Shown in pieces: positions 1-8,260 of a DNA stretch of 64,000 nucleotides. This stretch comes from G963675935 sp963823895 (lineage in GTDB: Bacteria; Planctomycetota; Planctomycetia; Pirellulales; Thermoguttaceae). The DNA lies in contig CAWGNG010000028.1 of the NCBI GenBank assembly GCA_963823895.1, forward strand, positions 1 through 64,000, given 5' to 3'. Each line of letters opens with the position of its first letter. Positions within the stretch are counted from its first letter, which is position 1. Position numbers and translations under genes: made by a program. The notes under the pieces were generated by a model. The model saw only the letters and a program-made list of their open reading frames with translations, was not told the DNA's origin and did no database searches.

Positions 1-243
1 CTACCCGACCTGCAGATTCTGTTTCAGAATTGGCCTGGAGGCGTTGTTTACTCTGCCTGGGGCAACTGGGGCTCTTCTGGGCGAGATTCCCTCTGGTGTG
101 ATGAGCCGCCCCGTTTTTCGACGAACCCTTGGGTCATTGCTCAGACCGTCCCCGAACCGTCCACCCTCGCCCTCCTTGGCGCGGGTGCCCTCGGCCTGCT
201 GGCCTACGTTTGGCGACGGTGGCGGGCGGGCGCTGCTTTCTGA
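1..243 (+). CDS. C-terminal end of a PEP-CTERM sorted exported protein (5' end outside window)
   Basis: Frame 1 is open from the window edge to TGA at 241-243 and encodes about 80 residues. The end reads VPEPSTLALLGAGALGLL followed by AYVWRRWR, the PEP-CTERM tripartite signal: a VPEP motif, a hydrophobic helix and an Arg-rich tail. Such tails are recognised by exosortase and target exported proteins to the cell surface. The upstream part is rich in Trp, Gly and Ser and does not identify the protein. This tail type is frequent in planctomycetes. The call rests on the tail only. Confidence 0.8.
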   Translation, partial: LPDLQILFQNWPGGVVYSAWGNWGSSGRDSLWCDEPPRFSTNPWVIAQTVPEPSTLALLGAGALGLLAYVWRRWRAGAAF

Positions 244-384
244 TTCTGGCGAAGCGACCTTGCCGGTATAATGGCGGCTATCGGGTGGCCGCGACGGCGG
301 CCGTTCGGCCCGGGCTGGCTCGGCGAGTTATTCGCCTTTCACGCCGACCGGCTCGGGCCGACCCGACCAACGAAAGGCGAAATC

Positions 385-1305
385 GTGTCCGATCGCTTCT
401 CATACGCTTCTGGGCCTGATCCCCGTTGGACCCAATTGGCCGAAAAAGTACATGCGGTCGTTTGGGATCGCATTGGGGTGGAGAATATCCGAGACATCAT
501 CCGCCAGTGGGCGGCAGATTTCAACCGCCGACATCGCGAAGCTGAGCAAACCCGGTCCGACGCGGCGAAGAAGGCAGAGACGTTGATCGAATCTGCCCGC
601 AAGCGAACAGAGATAGTCTTGGAAGTTGCAGAGCATTGGGGCGATTCGGTGGACATAAGCGAGGCGGCGTGCTTCCGAATGTGCGACAACGTGGTACCGC
701 CGCTGTCGGGCCGAGACTGGCCGCCTGTCCCCGAGGATCCCAGATTACCCCTGCCGCCGCCCCAAGGAGATACCTCCGCGGCAGAGAAATGGGCCGCTCT
801 GTCGGCAATCCACGATACCTTCTGGTTTGGGGAGACGATCAACCCGTGGCCGGTGCCGCATGACTACTATGTTGCCCCGTTGCCGACCGATGGGGATGCT
901 ATTGCACGGAGGAAACAGTTCTTGGAGGGCGATTGCTACTGGAAGTTGATTGAGGAGGCGAAACAACTATCCGCCGACGAATACAGGCCGTTCCTCGAAC
1001 GGTCGCTGAAGGAACTGGTGGCCAAGCCGGACGATGGCGAAGGGAACGGCGGTGACGGCTCGGGCTTGGGTGAACGTTCCCTACTGGTGCTGAAGGTGCT
1101 TCTGAATGGCAAGGCGTTTGACTCTGACCACCGAATGAGAACGGCAGACATTGCCAAAAGAGCTGCGGGCAAGACGGCCGACCCAAACCAATACAAGAAA
1201 GTGGTTGCCGACTTGAAAGGGCGTGGTTACGTCGATACAAAGGAAGGCCGGACCGGTGGCTGCTGGCTGACTGCCGCCGGGCGAAGCCGGGCTGAGAAAC
1301 TGTAG
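385..1305 (+). CDS. Unknown protein with a probable winged-helix C-terminus
   Basis: Open frame of 306 residues if it starts at GTG 385, which has AAGGCG about 7 nt upstream; the frame is open back to 271 but that stretch is Arg/Pro-rich and not protein-like. Residues about 35-80 are charged and probably helical. A Pro-rich linker follows. The last ~75 residues (SLLVLKVLLNG..., then TADIAKRAAGK and GGCWLTAAGR) look like a winged-helix DNA-binding fold. I do not recognise the family. A TATAAT hexamer at 265-270 could be a -10 element. The TAG stop lies inside a half-copy of the palindrome at 1307-1324. Confidence 0.6.
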   Translation: MSDRFSYASGPDPRWTQLAEKVHAVVWDRIGVENIRDIIRQWAADFNRRHREAEQTRSDAAKKAETLIESARKRTEIVLEVAEHWGDSVDISEAACFRMCDNVVPPLSGRDWPPVPEDPRLPLPPPQGDTSAAEKWAALSAIHDTFWFGETINPWPVPHDYYVAPLPTDGDAIARRKQFLEGDCYWKLIEEAKQLSADEYRPFLERSLKELVAKPDDGEGNGGDGSGLGERSLLVLKVLLNGKAFDSDHRMRTADIAKRAAGKTADPNQYKKVVADLKGRGYVDTKEGRTGGCWLTAAGRSRAEKL

Positions 1306-1306
1306 G

Positions 1307-1324
1307 AAACTGTAGCTACAGTTT
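1307..1324. promoter_or_regulatory. 18-bp perfect palindrome, candidate operator upstream of the alpA-like gene
   Basis: AAACTGTAGCTACAGTTT is a perfect 18-bp inverted repeat. Its left half (AAACTGTAG) is also present once more directly upstream at 1297-1305. It lies about 105 bp before the AlpA-like start and directly after the preceding stop. Dyad plus extra half-site is typical of repressor operators, but no promoter could be placed with confidence. Function is inference. Confidence 0.45.
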
Positions 1325-1428
1325 GCACACCGTTTGCGCACCGATTTTTGCTTCTTGTCGGTGTCTAATTCCCGTAGACAGGCAAGCACAGGGCTTGCCG
1401 TCAATCCTCAACTACGGGAGTTACTTCA

Positions 1429-1662
1429 ATGACTGCTGTTCTCTCGCCGGCGGACGTTGCCGCCAAAAAATACATCGATGCCAAGGATTGTGCTGCACGT
1501 TACGGTATGTCGTGGCGTCACTGGCTGCGCCTTGTCGATTCGGGACGCGCACCACAAAGTACGCGCTTCGGCCGGCTCGTCCGCTGGTCCTTGTCGTCTC
1601 TTGAGGCATGGGAGGCCGCTGGTTGCCCCTCGATTCGTCAAGTGAAAGGGGCTGGCCGATGA
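1429..1662 (+). CDS. AlpA/excisionase-like helix-turn-helix protein
   Basis: Encodes 77 residues. The ATG has GGGAG about 9 nt upstream. The core YIDAKDCAARYGMSWRHWLR, followed by STRFGRLVRWSLSSLEAW, matches the layout of MerR-type excisionase/AlpA domains: a helix-turn-helix that reads the site and a wing ending in a Trp-rich helix. Such proteins regulate or assist excision of integrative elements, which fits its place as the first gene of the element. It overlaps the next gene by ATGA (1659-1662). Whether it is a true excisionase or only a regulator cannot be told from sequence. Confidence 0.7.
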   Translation: MTAVLSPADVAAKKYIDAKDCAARYGMSWRHWLRLVDSGRAPQSTRFGRLVRWSLSSLEAWEAAGCPSIRQVKGAGR

Positions 1663-2162
1663 AGTGCAACTGCAAAACCAGGTGCAAGCCGTGCCGCTGT
1701 CGCTGCGGAGAGGATGGGGGCGAACGGCTCAAGATCGCCGCCCTCATGCGATTGGAAGCTCGCCGCGAAGTCTACGTTCGCCGTGGCCGCCGTGCGATGC
1801 TGGAAGTCTTGCTTCGCAAAGGCACGGCGACGGCCGACGATATTCGGGCTGCCGTAGAACTGCCGCCGGAAATCGACCCGCGCTGTCTTGGATCGGTGCC
1901 CGGCGTGCTCGCCTACGCGAAGATCATCCGCGCCGCCGGCTTCGTCCGTTCGGCTCGCCCCGAACGTCATGCCTGTTGGCTGCAAGTTTGGGAACTCGTT
2001 GACCGGCAAGCCGCTGTACAGTGGCTCGCCGATCATCTTGACTTGCCGGACCCCATCGAAGGCGAAGGGGCTACCGTTTTGCAACGTGTTCTTTTTCTAA
2101 CCAACACCGCAAACGAACCGGGCGCGGCGGCTGCAACCGTCACGCCCGGAATGGAGGTGTAA
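1659..2162 (+). CDS. Unknown protein with Cys-rich N-terminus
   Basis: Encodes 167 residues, starting on the ATGA that ends the AlpA-like gene. The first ~15 residues contain six Cys (MKCNCKTRCKPCRCRCGEDG), a possible metal-binding knuckle. The middle, with a LEVLLRKGTATADDIRAAVE segment and later AYAKIIRAAGFVRS, looks like a winged-helix domain similar in spacing to replication-associated helix-turn-helix domains. Translational coupling to its neighbours suggests a shared role in element maintenance. The family is not recognised. Confidence 0.6.
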   Translation: MKCNCKTRCKPCRCRCGEDGGERLKIAALMRLEARREVYVRRGRRAMLEVLLRKGTATADDIRAAVELPPEIDPRCLGSVPGVLAYAKIIRAAGFVRSARPERHACWLQVWELVDRQAAVQWLADHLDLPDPIEGEGATVLQRVLFLTNTANEPGAAAATVTPGMEV

Positions 2163-2168
2163 CCCCCT

Positions 2169-2720
2169 ATGGCTCGAAAATCTCTTTCTGACATTCTACG
2201 CGAAGGCGACCGGCAGAGTCTATCCCGTGCATGGGGTGAGACTCAGGCCGCCGGAGATTTTGCGTCACTGCCGGCGGGTGAATACGTCGCCCGGATCGTC
2301 GTCGGGGAACTGACAACCAGCAGGACGAAGGGCACGCCGTCCTACAAACTGACCTTCAGAGTCTTGGAAGGCGAGCACCGGGGCCGTCAGTTCTGGCATG
2401 ATGTCTACCTGACGCCGGCCGCTCTGCCGATGGCGAAACGCGACCTGCTCAAACTCGGGGTCACGGCGCTGGAGCAATTGGAACGGCCGTTGCCGCCGGG
2501 TATCCGCTGCAAGGTAAAACTCGCCCTTCGCACAGATGATGCCGGAGTCGAGTTTAACCGTGTTCGGAGTTTCGAGGTAATCGGGATCGACCCGCCGGAG
2601 GTTGACCCGTTCGCACCAGTCAATCCGCCCTCACCCCCTGCCCCTCTCCCGCAAGCGGGCGGGGGGAGTCAATCGGAAGCCACCGCAAACGCGGTAGGGG
2701 GTGAACATGACGACTTCTAG
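2169..2720 (+). CDS. DUF669-family protein (phage single-strand-binding-like)
   Basis: Encodes 183 residues. The segment DFASLPAGEYVARIVVGELT, followed by KGTPSYKLTFRVLEGEHRGR and FWHDVYLTPAALPMAKRDL, is the DUF669 pattern: an OB-fold-like domain found next to phage primases and recombination genes and thought to bind single-stranded DNA. It sits directly upstream of the primase, overlapping it by 14 nt, as expected for a replication cassette. The C-terminal tail (about residues 153-168, PPSPPAPLPQAGGG) is encoded by a dispersed CCCTCACCC-type palindromic repeat at 2627-2669 and is probably unstructured. Confidence 0.72.
   Translation: MARKSLSDILREGDRQSLSRAWGETQAAGDFASLPAGEYVARIVVGELTTSRTKGTPSYKLTFRVLEGEHRGRQFWHDVYLTPAALPMAKRDLLKLGVTALEQLERPLPPGIRCKVKLALRTDDAGVEFNRVRSFEVIGIDPPEVDPFAPVNPPSPPAPLPQAGGGSQSEATANAVGGEHDDF
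2627..2669. repeat. CCCTCACCC...CTCTCCC palindromic repeat inside the DUF669 gene
   Basis: The stretch CCCTCACCCCCTGCCCCTCT then CCCGCAAGCGGGCGGGGGG forms a hairpin around GCAAGC. The same family is seen at 15296-15329 and 15788-15822 inside gatB. Here it is read in frame as a Pro/Gly-rich tail near the 3' end of the gene. Confidence 0.7.
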
Positions 2721-4040
2721 TTGCCGCTTCGGCTTTCGGATCGTCGGCGGGTGTTTCGAGACACGGCGGCTGGTGGATGCCGCCGCCGCGTTCTCGGCTC
2801 ATGCCGCTGCCGATCCACGATGCGAACCGGACAAAGAATGTTACCTCTCGGCTTTCCGGTTCGATGAGTCTTTCCGCCGGCACCTCGAAGACAATCAGGG
2901 ATCGACGGCCAGCTATTCGGGGCCGTGCTGGTCGCCCTGGTTGTGGTTTGACCTCGATAACGAAGAATTGCAGTATGTCCACAAGGACGCCGCCGCGCTG
3001 GCCGCTTTCCTGGTCGAGCGGTACGGCGTGGAACCCGACGAACTGCTGATGTTCTTTTCCGGCTCAAAGGGGTTTCACGTCGGCTTGGCCACCGCGCTTT
3101 GGTCGCCGGAACCTTCGGACGTGTTCCACAAGGTTTGCAGGCGGTTTGCCGAACACGTCGCCGAACTCGCCGCCGTGACGATCGACACGGGCGTCTATGA
3201 TCGTGTTCGGGCCTTCCGTGCCCCAAACTCTCGGCACCCGAAAACGGGCCTTCACAAGAGCCACCTGTCTTTGGACGAACTGACCGGGCTGCCCCTCGAA
3301 AAGATCATCGAACTATCGAGGGAACCGGCCGCCTTCCCGTTGCCGACGCCGACGCGGCACAACGACAACGCCACCGCCGATTGGCAAGCCGCCGTTGAAC
3401 AGGTGGCCAGAGAAGGCGAAGCGAAGGCGCAACGCCACACCGCCGCCAACGGCACGCCGACCTTGAACCGCTCAACGCTTTACTTCATTCGAGGGGCGCA
3501 AGTGCGGGCGACCGGCACCGGCTCTTGTACTCTGCCGCCGCGAATCTTGCCGAGTTTGCTTGCCCCTCGGCGCTGGCCGTGGCCTTGCTCGAAGAATCGG
3601 GGCTTGATAGTGGGCTGCCACCGAAAGAGATTCGCCGGCAAATCGAGTGCGGGCTTGCGGCCGTGGCTTCGCCTTCGCCGCCTATCGAGGATTCGACGCC
3701 GACCGCCGTGGCGACGGTCGAAACGCCGCCGGCCGTCGATATGCAAGCGGCGTTGTCTGCGCTCTGGTCAGCCGGTAAGACCGCGATGTTGGAGAACACC
3801 GACAAGATGACGGTGGAGGACAACGACGAGATGACCGTCTTGCCGCCGTTGCCGGAACCGTTGTTGCCGCTGCCGCCGGGGGCCGTTGGCTCGGGCACAC
3901 TCGACACGCCTTGCAAATGCGGCTCTCGGGAGTTTGTTGACGTGGCCATAAGCGAAGGCCGCAGCCGCCGTGATTGCCGCAAGTGCGGCCGGTTTCTCGG
4001 CTGGGGCAAGTGGCATGACCAGGGAGGGCCAACGCCATGA
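2707..4040 (+). pseudogene. Archaeo-eukaryotic-type DNA primase (AEP), frameshifted
   Basis: The ATG at 2707 follows GGGGGTG and overlaps DUF669. The N-terminal ~260 residues hold AEP primase motifs: WLWFDLDNEE (motif I, metal-binding DxD), FFSGSKGFHVGL (motif II, catalytic His) and TIDTGVYDRVRAFRAPNSRH (motif III region). The frame breaks at about 3500-3505. The continuation in frame 3 reads GDRHRLLYSAAANLAEF, then GLPPKEIRRQIECGL, and ends in a four-Cys zinc motif (CKCGSREF...CRKCGRF). One base is missing between the two parts (total 1334 nt). The product would synthesise primers or extend DNA for the element. It may be a real pseudogene or a sequencing indel; both halves are otherwise well preserved. 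Confidence 0.78.
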
Positions 4041-5008
4041 ACGAACACAAAGCGAACTTCGTCGCCGCTGCTGACGCCTTCGAGGGGTGGCGCGATGATA
4101 TACACACCGGCTCGCCGCCCGTGCTCTACTCGATTGGCTCGGGCGAACTGGCGAGAATCGAAATCGGGCCGAAGCTGGTAACGCTAATCGGCGGAGCACC
4201 GGGGGCCGGCAAAACCGCCTTCACCATGCAGGGCGTGACCGACGCCTTGCGGTTGACGCCCACTTTGCGGGCGCTGGTGTGCAATGTCGAAATGACGCCG
4301 GCCGTGCTCTTGGATCGGCAGCTATCAAGGCTCTCGGGGATCGACCTGGGGACGATTCGCTATCGCCGATTCGCGGCCGAACACGCCGACCGCTTGGACC
4401 AGGGGTTGAACACCCTCGAAACGCTGGCCGAACGGCTGGCCTTCGTCAAGCCGCCGTTCAATCTGGAAAACGTCGCCGCTTCGGCCGACGCCTTCCATGC
4501 TGACTTGATCCTCTTGGATTATATCCAGAGAATCCCGCCGCCGGGCGACCACGGGGACAAGCGGGGATCGGTTGACGCCACCATGAAGTACCTTCGGCAA
4601 TTCGCCGACGCCGGGGTTGCCATGATCGTGGTCGCCGCCGTGTCGAGGGGCAAAGACAGCAAGGGCCGGTCAACCTACTCGGGCGATGCGTTGACGCTGG
4701 CCAGTTTCCGCGAATCGTCCGAATTGGAGTTTGGGGCCGATGATGCGTTTATCCTGGTTCCCGACGAAGATGATACGGTTGTGCTTCGCCACCTCAAGGC
4801 GCGGCACACCGAACCGAAAGACCTTGTGTTGCAATTCGACCGCCGTTGCCAACGCTTCGAGGTTGCCGGGGACCAGCGAACCGCCAAGGGGCGGAAGCCG
4901 CGGGGCAAGCTGCAATCGGCCTTGCAGAGTGCATGGGACCGAACACCACCGGCCGATGAATCGGCCGACGGTTTCCAAGGCTTTGAGGAGTTTCGAGACT
5001 TCGCATGA
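4037..5008 (+). CDS. DnaB-like replicative helicase (RecA-type ATPase domain)
   Basis: Encodes 323 residues, starting on the ATGA that ends the primase. Walker A is GGAPGAGKTAF at about residue 52, and Walker B is LILLDYIQR. The segment DATMKYLRQFADAGVAMIVV matches the DnaB C-terminal domain, followed by sensor-like RESSELEFGADDAF. The N-terminal DnaB domain is absent, as is usual for short helicases of plasmids and phages. With the upstream primase it would form the unwinding and priming machinery of the element. The last ~50 residues are low complexity. Confidence 0.82.
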   Translation: MNEHKANFVAAADAFEGWRDDIHTGSPPVLYSIGSGELARIEIGPKLVTLIGGAPGAGKTAFTMQGVTDALRLTPTLRALVCNVEMTPAVLLDRQLSRLSGIDLGTIRYRRFAAEHADRLDQGLNTLETLAERLAFVKPPFNLENVAASADAFHADLILLDYIQRIPPPGDHGDKRGSVDATMKYLRQFADAGVAMIVVAAVSRGKDSKGRSTYSGDALTLASFRESSELEFGADDAFILVPDEDDTVVLRHLKARHTEPKDLVLQFDRRCQRFEVAGDQRTAKGRKPRGKLQSALQSAWDRTPPADESADGFQGFEEFRDFA

Positions 5009-5463
5009 ACACGCCAACGAAACCGCCGATCCTCGAAGGCTGCGCCGTGCTGCCGGCCATGCACCAGGGCGACGGCAACGGCTCGCCCCGCCGCCACCAG
5101 GGCGACACCTCGAAGACGAAAAGAAAGCACGCCGACCGCAAGACAGGTGACCGCTTCGCCGTGCTCAATACGTTTGCCGACTTCACTATGGCCGGGCTTG
5201 CCCGTGCCGAGATTGCGGTTTGGTTGCTGTTGTGGCGAGATACTAAGCCGGACGGTTTGGCGCGAACGTCGCAAGCCGATCTTGCACGTCGGGCCGGGAT
5301 CGACGTAAGCACCGCCAAGCGGGCCGTGGCTCGGCTGGTGCGCCGACGGCTGTTGACTGTGGTTTTTCGGGGCAGTTTGCGGCGGGGACCGTCCAAGTAT
5401 CGAGTACACCCTACCACCCGATCCGTAGGGGGCGTTTCATGTACCTTTCCACCCGATCCGTAG
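5005..5463 (+). CDS. Helix-turn-helix protein of the replication cassette
   Basis: Encodes 152 residues, overlapping the helicase stop by ATGA. After a basic disordered N-terminus (about 45 residues) comes a winged-helix region: AVLNTFADFTMAGLARAEIA, then SQADLARRAGIDVSTAKRAV and RLVRRRLLTVV. This resembles the DNA-binding domain of phage O-like or plasmid replication initiators, which often sits near its own origin. Two 20-bp direct repeats cover its 3' end, and the second one contains its stop codon. A role as initiator or regulator is inference. Confidence 0.65.
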   Translation: MNTPTKPPILEGCAVLPAMHQGDGNGSPRRHQGDTSKTKRKHADRKTGDRFAVLNTFADFTMAGLARAEIAVWLLLWRDTKPDGLARTSQADLARRAGIDVSTAKRAVARLVRRRLLTVVFRGSLRRGPSKYRVHPTTRSVGGVSCTFPPDP

Positions 5464-5468
5464 GGGGC
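5414..5468. repeat. Two 20-bp direct repeats, candidate iterons
   Basis: CCACCCGATCCGTAGGGGGC occurs at 5414-5433 and again at 5449-5468, with no mismatch and a 35-bp start-to-start distance. The repeats overlap the 3' end of the HTH gene. They could be iteron-like binding sites or merely a local duplication. Confidence 0.6.
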
Positions 5469-5526
5469 ATTTTGCGCCGGGAACTGGTGGCACCCACGCC
5501 CCCTATCCCATAAAGGGACCATAAGT

Positions 5527-5561
5527 GCGTCCCCTTGAGTGTCCTACGGACACGGGGACGC
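5527..5561. terminator. Strong two-part hairpin downstream of the replication cassette
   Basis: GCGTCCCC (5527-5534) pairs with GGGGACGC (5554-5561) and GTGTCC (5539-5544) with GGACAC (5548-5553) around a TAC loop, with a TTGA bulge on the left. All 14 pairs are perfect. No U-run follows, so a Rho-independent terminator is uncertain; a structured DNA element such as an origin hairpin is an alternative. Confidence 0.5.
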
Positions 5562-5595
5562 GAAGAAAGAAAACGCGGCCGGCACCGAAGGCCGC

Positions 5596-5623
5596 TTGAC
5601 AGAAGTGCCGCTACTTGATAAAA
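5596..5623 (+). promoter_or_regulatory. Sigma-70-like promoter of the Xre gene, probably leaderless
   Basis: TTGACA at 5596-5601 and GATAAA at 5618-5623 are separated by 16 bp. The expected transcription start falls at about 5630, directly at the ATG at 5631. No Shine-Dalgarno sequence fits between. Confidence 0.55.
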
Positions 5624-5630
5624 CACTAGC

Positions 5631-5843
5631 ATGAGCAAGCGTAAGCCGACAATGACGAACGCGCTGAAAGCCGCAATCACGGAAAGCGGTTTGACCCGAT
5701 ACCGAATCGCCAAGGATACCGGAATTGACGAAGCCGCCCTAATGCGATTCATGCGGGGCGAAACCTCCCTCCGGCTCGACAAGGCCGACGTGTTGGCCGA
5801 ATACCTGGGGTTGGAACTGGTGAAGAAACGAAAGGCGAAGTGA
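5631..5843 (+). CDS. Xre-family helix-turn-helix regulator
   Basis: Encodes 70 residues. The sequence LKAAITESGLTRYRIAKDTG, then IDEAALMRFMRGETSLRLDK and VLAEYLGLELV, is a complete Cro/CI-type five-helix domain with no other domain. Such small proteins act as repressors or lysogeny switches of mobile elements. It has its own near-consensus promoter, and the position of the -10 suggests a leaderless mRNA. It lies between the replication genes and the integrase. Confidence 0.82.
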   Translation: MSKRKPTMTNALKAAITESGLTRYRIAKDTGIDEAALMRFMRGETSLRLDKADVLAEYLGLELVKKRKAK

Positions 5844-5877
5844 ACTTTACAAGAACTCTATCACGAGGGGGAATCGT

Positions 5878-6432
5878 ATGAGCAGGGTCTTGTTCCTAAA
5901 GTCGATTCTTGCGCTGTTATTGGTGGGGATTATCGTGGGTTGTGGGTCCAATGGTGGACCGCAAGAGACGGGCCCGCGGAATCGCCAACCGCAAAACATC
6001 GAGGCCAACCGGGACCGTGCCGATACATGTTGCGTCCGGGCCCTTGCGTGTATAGAGGATCGGGACTTCGACGGGGCAATCACCCAACTGAATGAGGCCA
6101 TCCGGCTCGATCCGAATTACGCCGAGGCGTATCGCGTTCGCGGCGTCGCGAACCGGGAAAAGGGGAATCTCGATCAGGCAATTGTGGACTACTCGGAAGC
6201 CATCCGGCTCGATCCAAAAAACGCTGGTTATTACTACGGCCGGAGTGTTGCCTACACGAAAAAGGAAGAATTCGACAATGCAATTGCCGACTGCAACGAA
6301 GCAATCCGCCTCAATCCCAAGTACGCTGAGGCGTACCACGGGCGTGCGGTTCTCTATTACGCGAAAGGCGAATACACTAAGGCCGCTGCCGACTTTCAGC
6401 ATGAGAAGGAAGCTCGATCGACGGCACGATAA
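5878..6432 (+). CDS. TPR-repeat lipoprotein
   Basis: Encodes 184 residues; the ATG follows GAGGGGG. The N-terminus is a signal peptide with lipobox (LLVGIIVGC, Cys at residue 22), so the protein should be lipidated. From about residue 50 there are three to four tetratricopeptide repeats with the pattern DGAITQLNEAIRLDPNYAEA, QAIVDYSEAIRLDPKNAGYY and NAIADCNEAIRLNPKYAEAY. TPRs mediate protein-protein contacts. Its role in an integrative element is unclear; it may be cargo. Confidence 0.8.
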   Translation: MSRVLFLKSILALLLVGIIVGCGSNGGPQETGPRNRQPQNIEANRDRADTCCVRALACIEDRDFDGAITQLNEAIRLDPNYAEAYRVRGVANREKGNLDQAIVDYSEAIRLDPKNAGYYYGRSVAYTKKEEFDNAIADCNEAIRLNPKYAEAYHGRAVLYYAKGEYTKAAADFQHEKEARSTAR

Positions 6433-6469
6433 CTCCAGGCTCGACGCCGGGTGACGCAACAGGTGAAAC

Positions 6470-8260
6470 ATGGGCACTGTTTACAAAGAAAGCTACACCA
6501 AGCCGCTGCCGGTTGGGGCGAAGATCATTGTCCGCAAAGGGCAACGGCTGGCCGAGTGGATTGACGCGAAGGGGAAGCGGCGGACGGCACCGCTCACGAC
6601 TGCCGGCTACCGGATCGCGGTAGAGGCCGGCACGTACATCGCGAAGTACCGCGATGGCACGGGGATTGTCCGCAAAGTCTCCACCGGCTGCCGCGATGAA
6701 TCGGCCGCCCGGTCGATCTTGGCCAAGTTGGAACGGCGGGCCGAACTGGTCAAGGGCGAAGTATTGACCGCAGCCGAAGATGCGGTAATCGACCATCAGG
6801 CAACGTCGCTGGCCGACCATATCGCCGCCTACCTCGACCATCAGCGCGCCGCGGGTGTGACCACCAAGCAGATTATGGAAGTGGGGGCCCGGTTGCGCCG
6901 GGTCGTGAGCGATTGCAGCTTCGGCCGACTGGCCGACCTCTCGGCAACGGCCCTCGAAAAGTGGCTGGTGACGCAGGCTTCGGCCGGCATGGGGCCGCGG
7001 ACGCGGAACATGTACCGCGGGGCATGGGTCGCATTTGCGAACTGGTGCATAGCGGCGGGCCGGTTGCTGGCTGACCCGTTCGCCAAGGTGCCGAAGGCCG
7101 CTGAAGATACCGACGTTCGCCGGCAACGCCGCGCACTGACCGAAGATGAACTAGTCCGTCTGCTTGACGTGGCCCGCCAGCGTCCCTTGTCCAATGCGAT
7201 GACCGTCTACAAGGGGCCGCGCAAAGGCGAAGCATACGCCGCATTGCGGCCGGAAGTGCAACGCCGGCTTGAACGGCTCGGGCGGGAAAGAGAGCTGATC
7301 TACAAGACGCTGGTATTGACCGGGCTTCGCAAGGGCGAGTTGGCTTCGATCACCGTCGGGCAGGTGGTGCTTGACGCCGACACGCCCCACCTGATCCTGA
7401 ACGCGGCCGATGAGAAGAACCGCGAAGGCTCGACAATCCCGTTGCGGGCCGATCTTGCCGACGATCTTCGCCAGTGGCTCGCCGACAAGGCAACGGCCTT
7501 GCAGGAGGCCGCCAGTCGTGCGCCAAGCGTTCAATTTGACCAAGAGGACCAGAACCGACAGAAACGCAACCAGAGCGATTCTAGGCGTCGGGAAGGGCAA
7601 TCTTGTCAGGCGTTGACTACACTGCCGACATTGCCAGCGGACACGCCGCTGTTCACGGTGCCAGCCGGCCTAGTGCGGATTCTCGACCGTGACCTTGTGG
7701 CCGCGGGGATCGCTCGGCGGGTGAAAAGTGCCGACGGCAGGGTGAGAATCGACAAACGGGACGAACGCGGCCGGACCGTAGACGTTCACGCCATGCGACA
7801 CACCTTCGGCACGCTTTTGAGCGCTGCGGGCGTTGCACCGCGAACGGCACAAGCCGCCATGCGTCATTCGACTATTGACCTCACCATGAACGTCTACACC
7901 GATCCGAAGTTGTTGGACGTGGCGGGAGCGATGGATGCCTTGCCGGCGCTACCTCTCGGGACTGGAAAGCAAACGGCGGCAAACATCCTAAGTGCAACGG
8001 GCACCGATGATTCAATGGGTTCGCCGCTTGTACCAACGCTTGTACTAACTACCGGCAAAAGGGAAACATTGCAGTCAATCATGGACAAGATTGCAACTGC
8101 GGGCGAGAAATCGAGCGCTGCCGACGCCGTTGACGTAACCGCTTGTGTAGTCAAAAGAAAAGACCCGCTGACAACGGCTGTCACCGGGCTTCTTGAAGAG
8201 CGGCAGAAGGGGTTCGAACCCTCGACATTCGGCTTGGGAAGCCGATGCTCTACCAACTGA
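6470..8260 (+). CDS. Tyrosine recombinase (integrase)
   Basis: Encodes 596 residues. An N-terminal arm-binding region (1-120) is followed by a SAM-like core-binding domain (about 125-215, SLADHIAAYLDHQRAAGVTT) and a catalytic domain with Arg in VLTGLRKGELASI, HAMRHTFGTLL (HxxR), MRHSTIDLTM and the nucleophile Tyr in NVYTD. A hydrophilic insertion of about 45 residues (RAPSVQFDQ..., Gln/Arg-rich) sits inside the catalytic domain. The last ~20 codons (GFEPSTFGLGSRCSTN) are read from the tRNA-Gly gene on the other strand, so the C-terminus was defined by integration. It should catalyse site-specific integration at the tRNA 3' end. Confidence 0.9.
   Translation: MGTVYKESYTKPLPVGAKIIVRKGQRLAEWIDAKGKRRTAPLTTAGYRIAVEAGTYIAKYRDGTGIVRKVSTGCRDESAARSILAKLERRAELVKGEVLTAAEDAVIDHQATSLADHIAAYLDHQRAAGVTTKQIMEVGARLRRVVSDCSFGRLADLSATALEKWLVTQASAGMGPRTRNMYRGAWVAFANWCIAAGRLLADPFAKVPKAAEDTDVRRQRRALTEDELVRLLDVARQRPLSNAMTVYKGPRKGEAYAALRPEVQRRLERLGRERELIYKTLVLTGLRKGELASITVGQVVLDADTPHLILNAADEKNREGSTIPLRADLADDLRQWLADKATALQEAASRAPSVQFDQEDQNRQKRNQSDSRRREGQSCQALTTLPTLPADTPLFTVPAGLVRILDRDLVAAGIARRVKSADGRVRIDKRDERGRTVDVHAMRHTFGTLLSAAGVAPRTAQAAMRHSTIDLTMNVYTDPKLLDVAGAMDALPALPLGTGKQTAANILSATGTDDSMGSPLVPTLVLTTGKRETLQSIMDKIATAGEKSSAADAVDVTACVVKRKDPLTTAVTGLLEERQKGFEPSTFGLGSRCSTN

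Noticed and set aside
1..1428. attL copy of the tRNA-Gly 3' end at the left of the element
   Set aside because: No GGTTCGAACCC-type match to the tRNA T-arm was found by eye in this stretch.
5527..5561. Firm Rho-independent terminator
   Set aside because: The hairpin is strong but no T-run follows, so it is listed only with moderate confidence.
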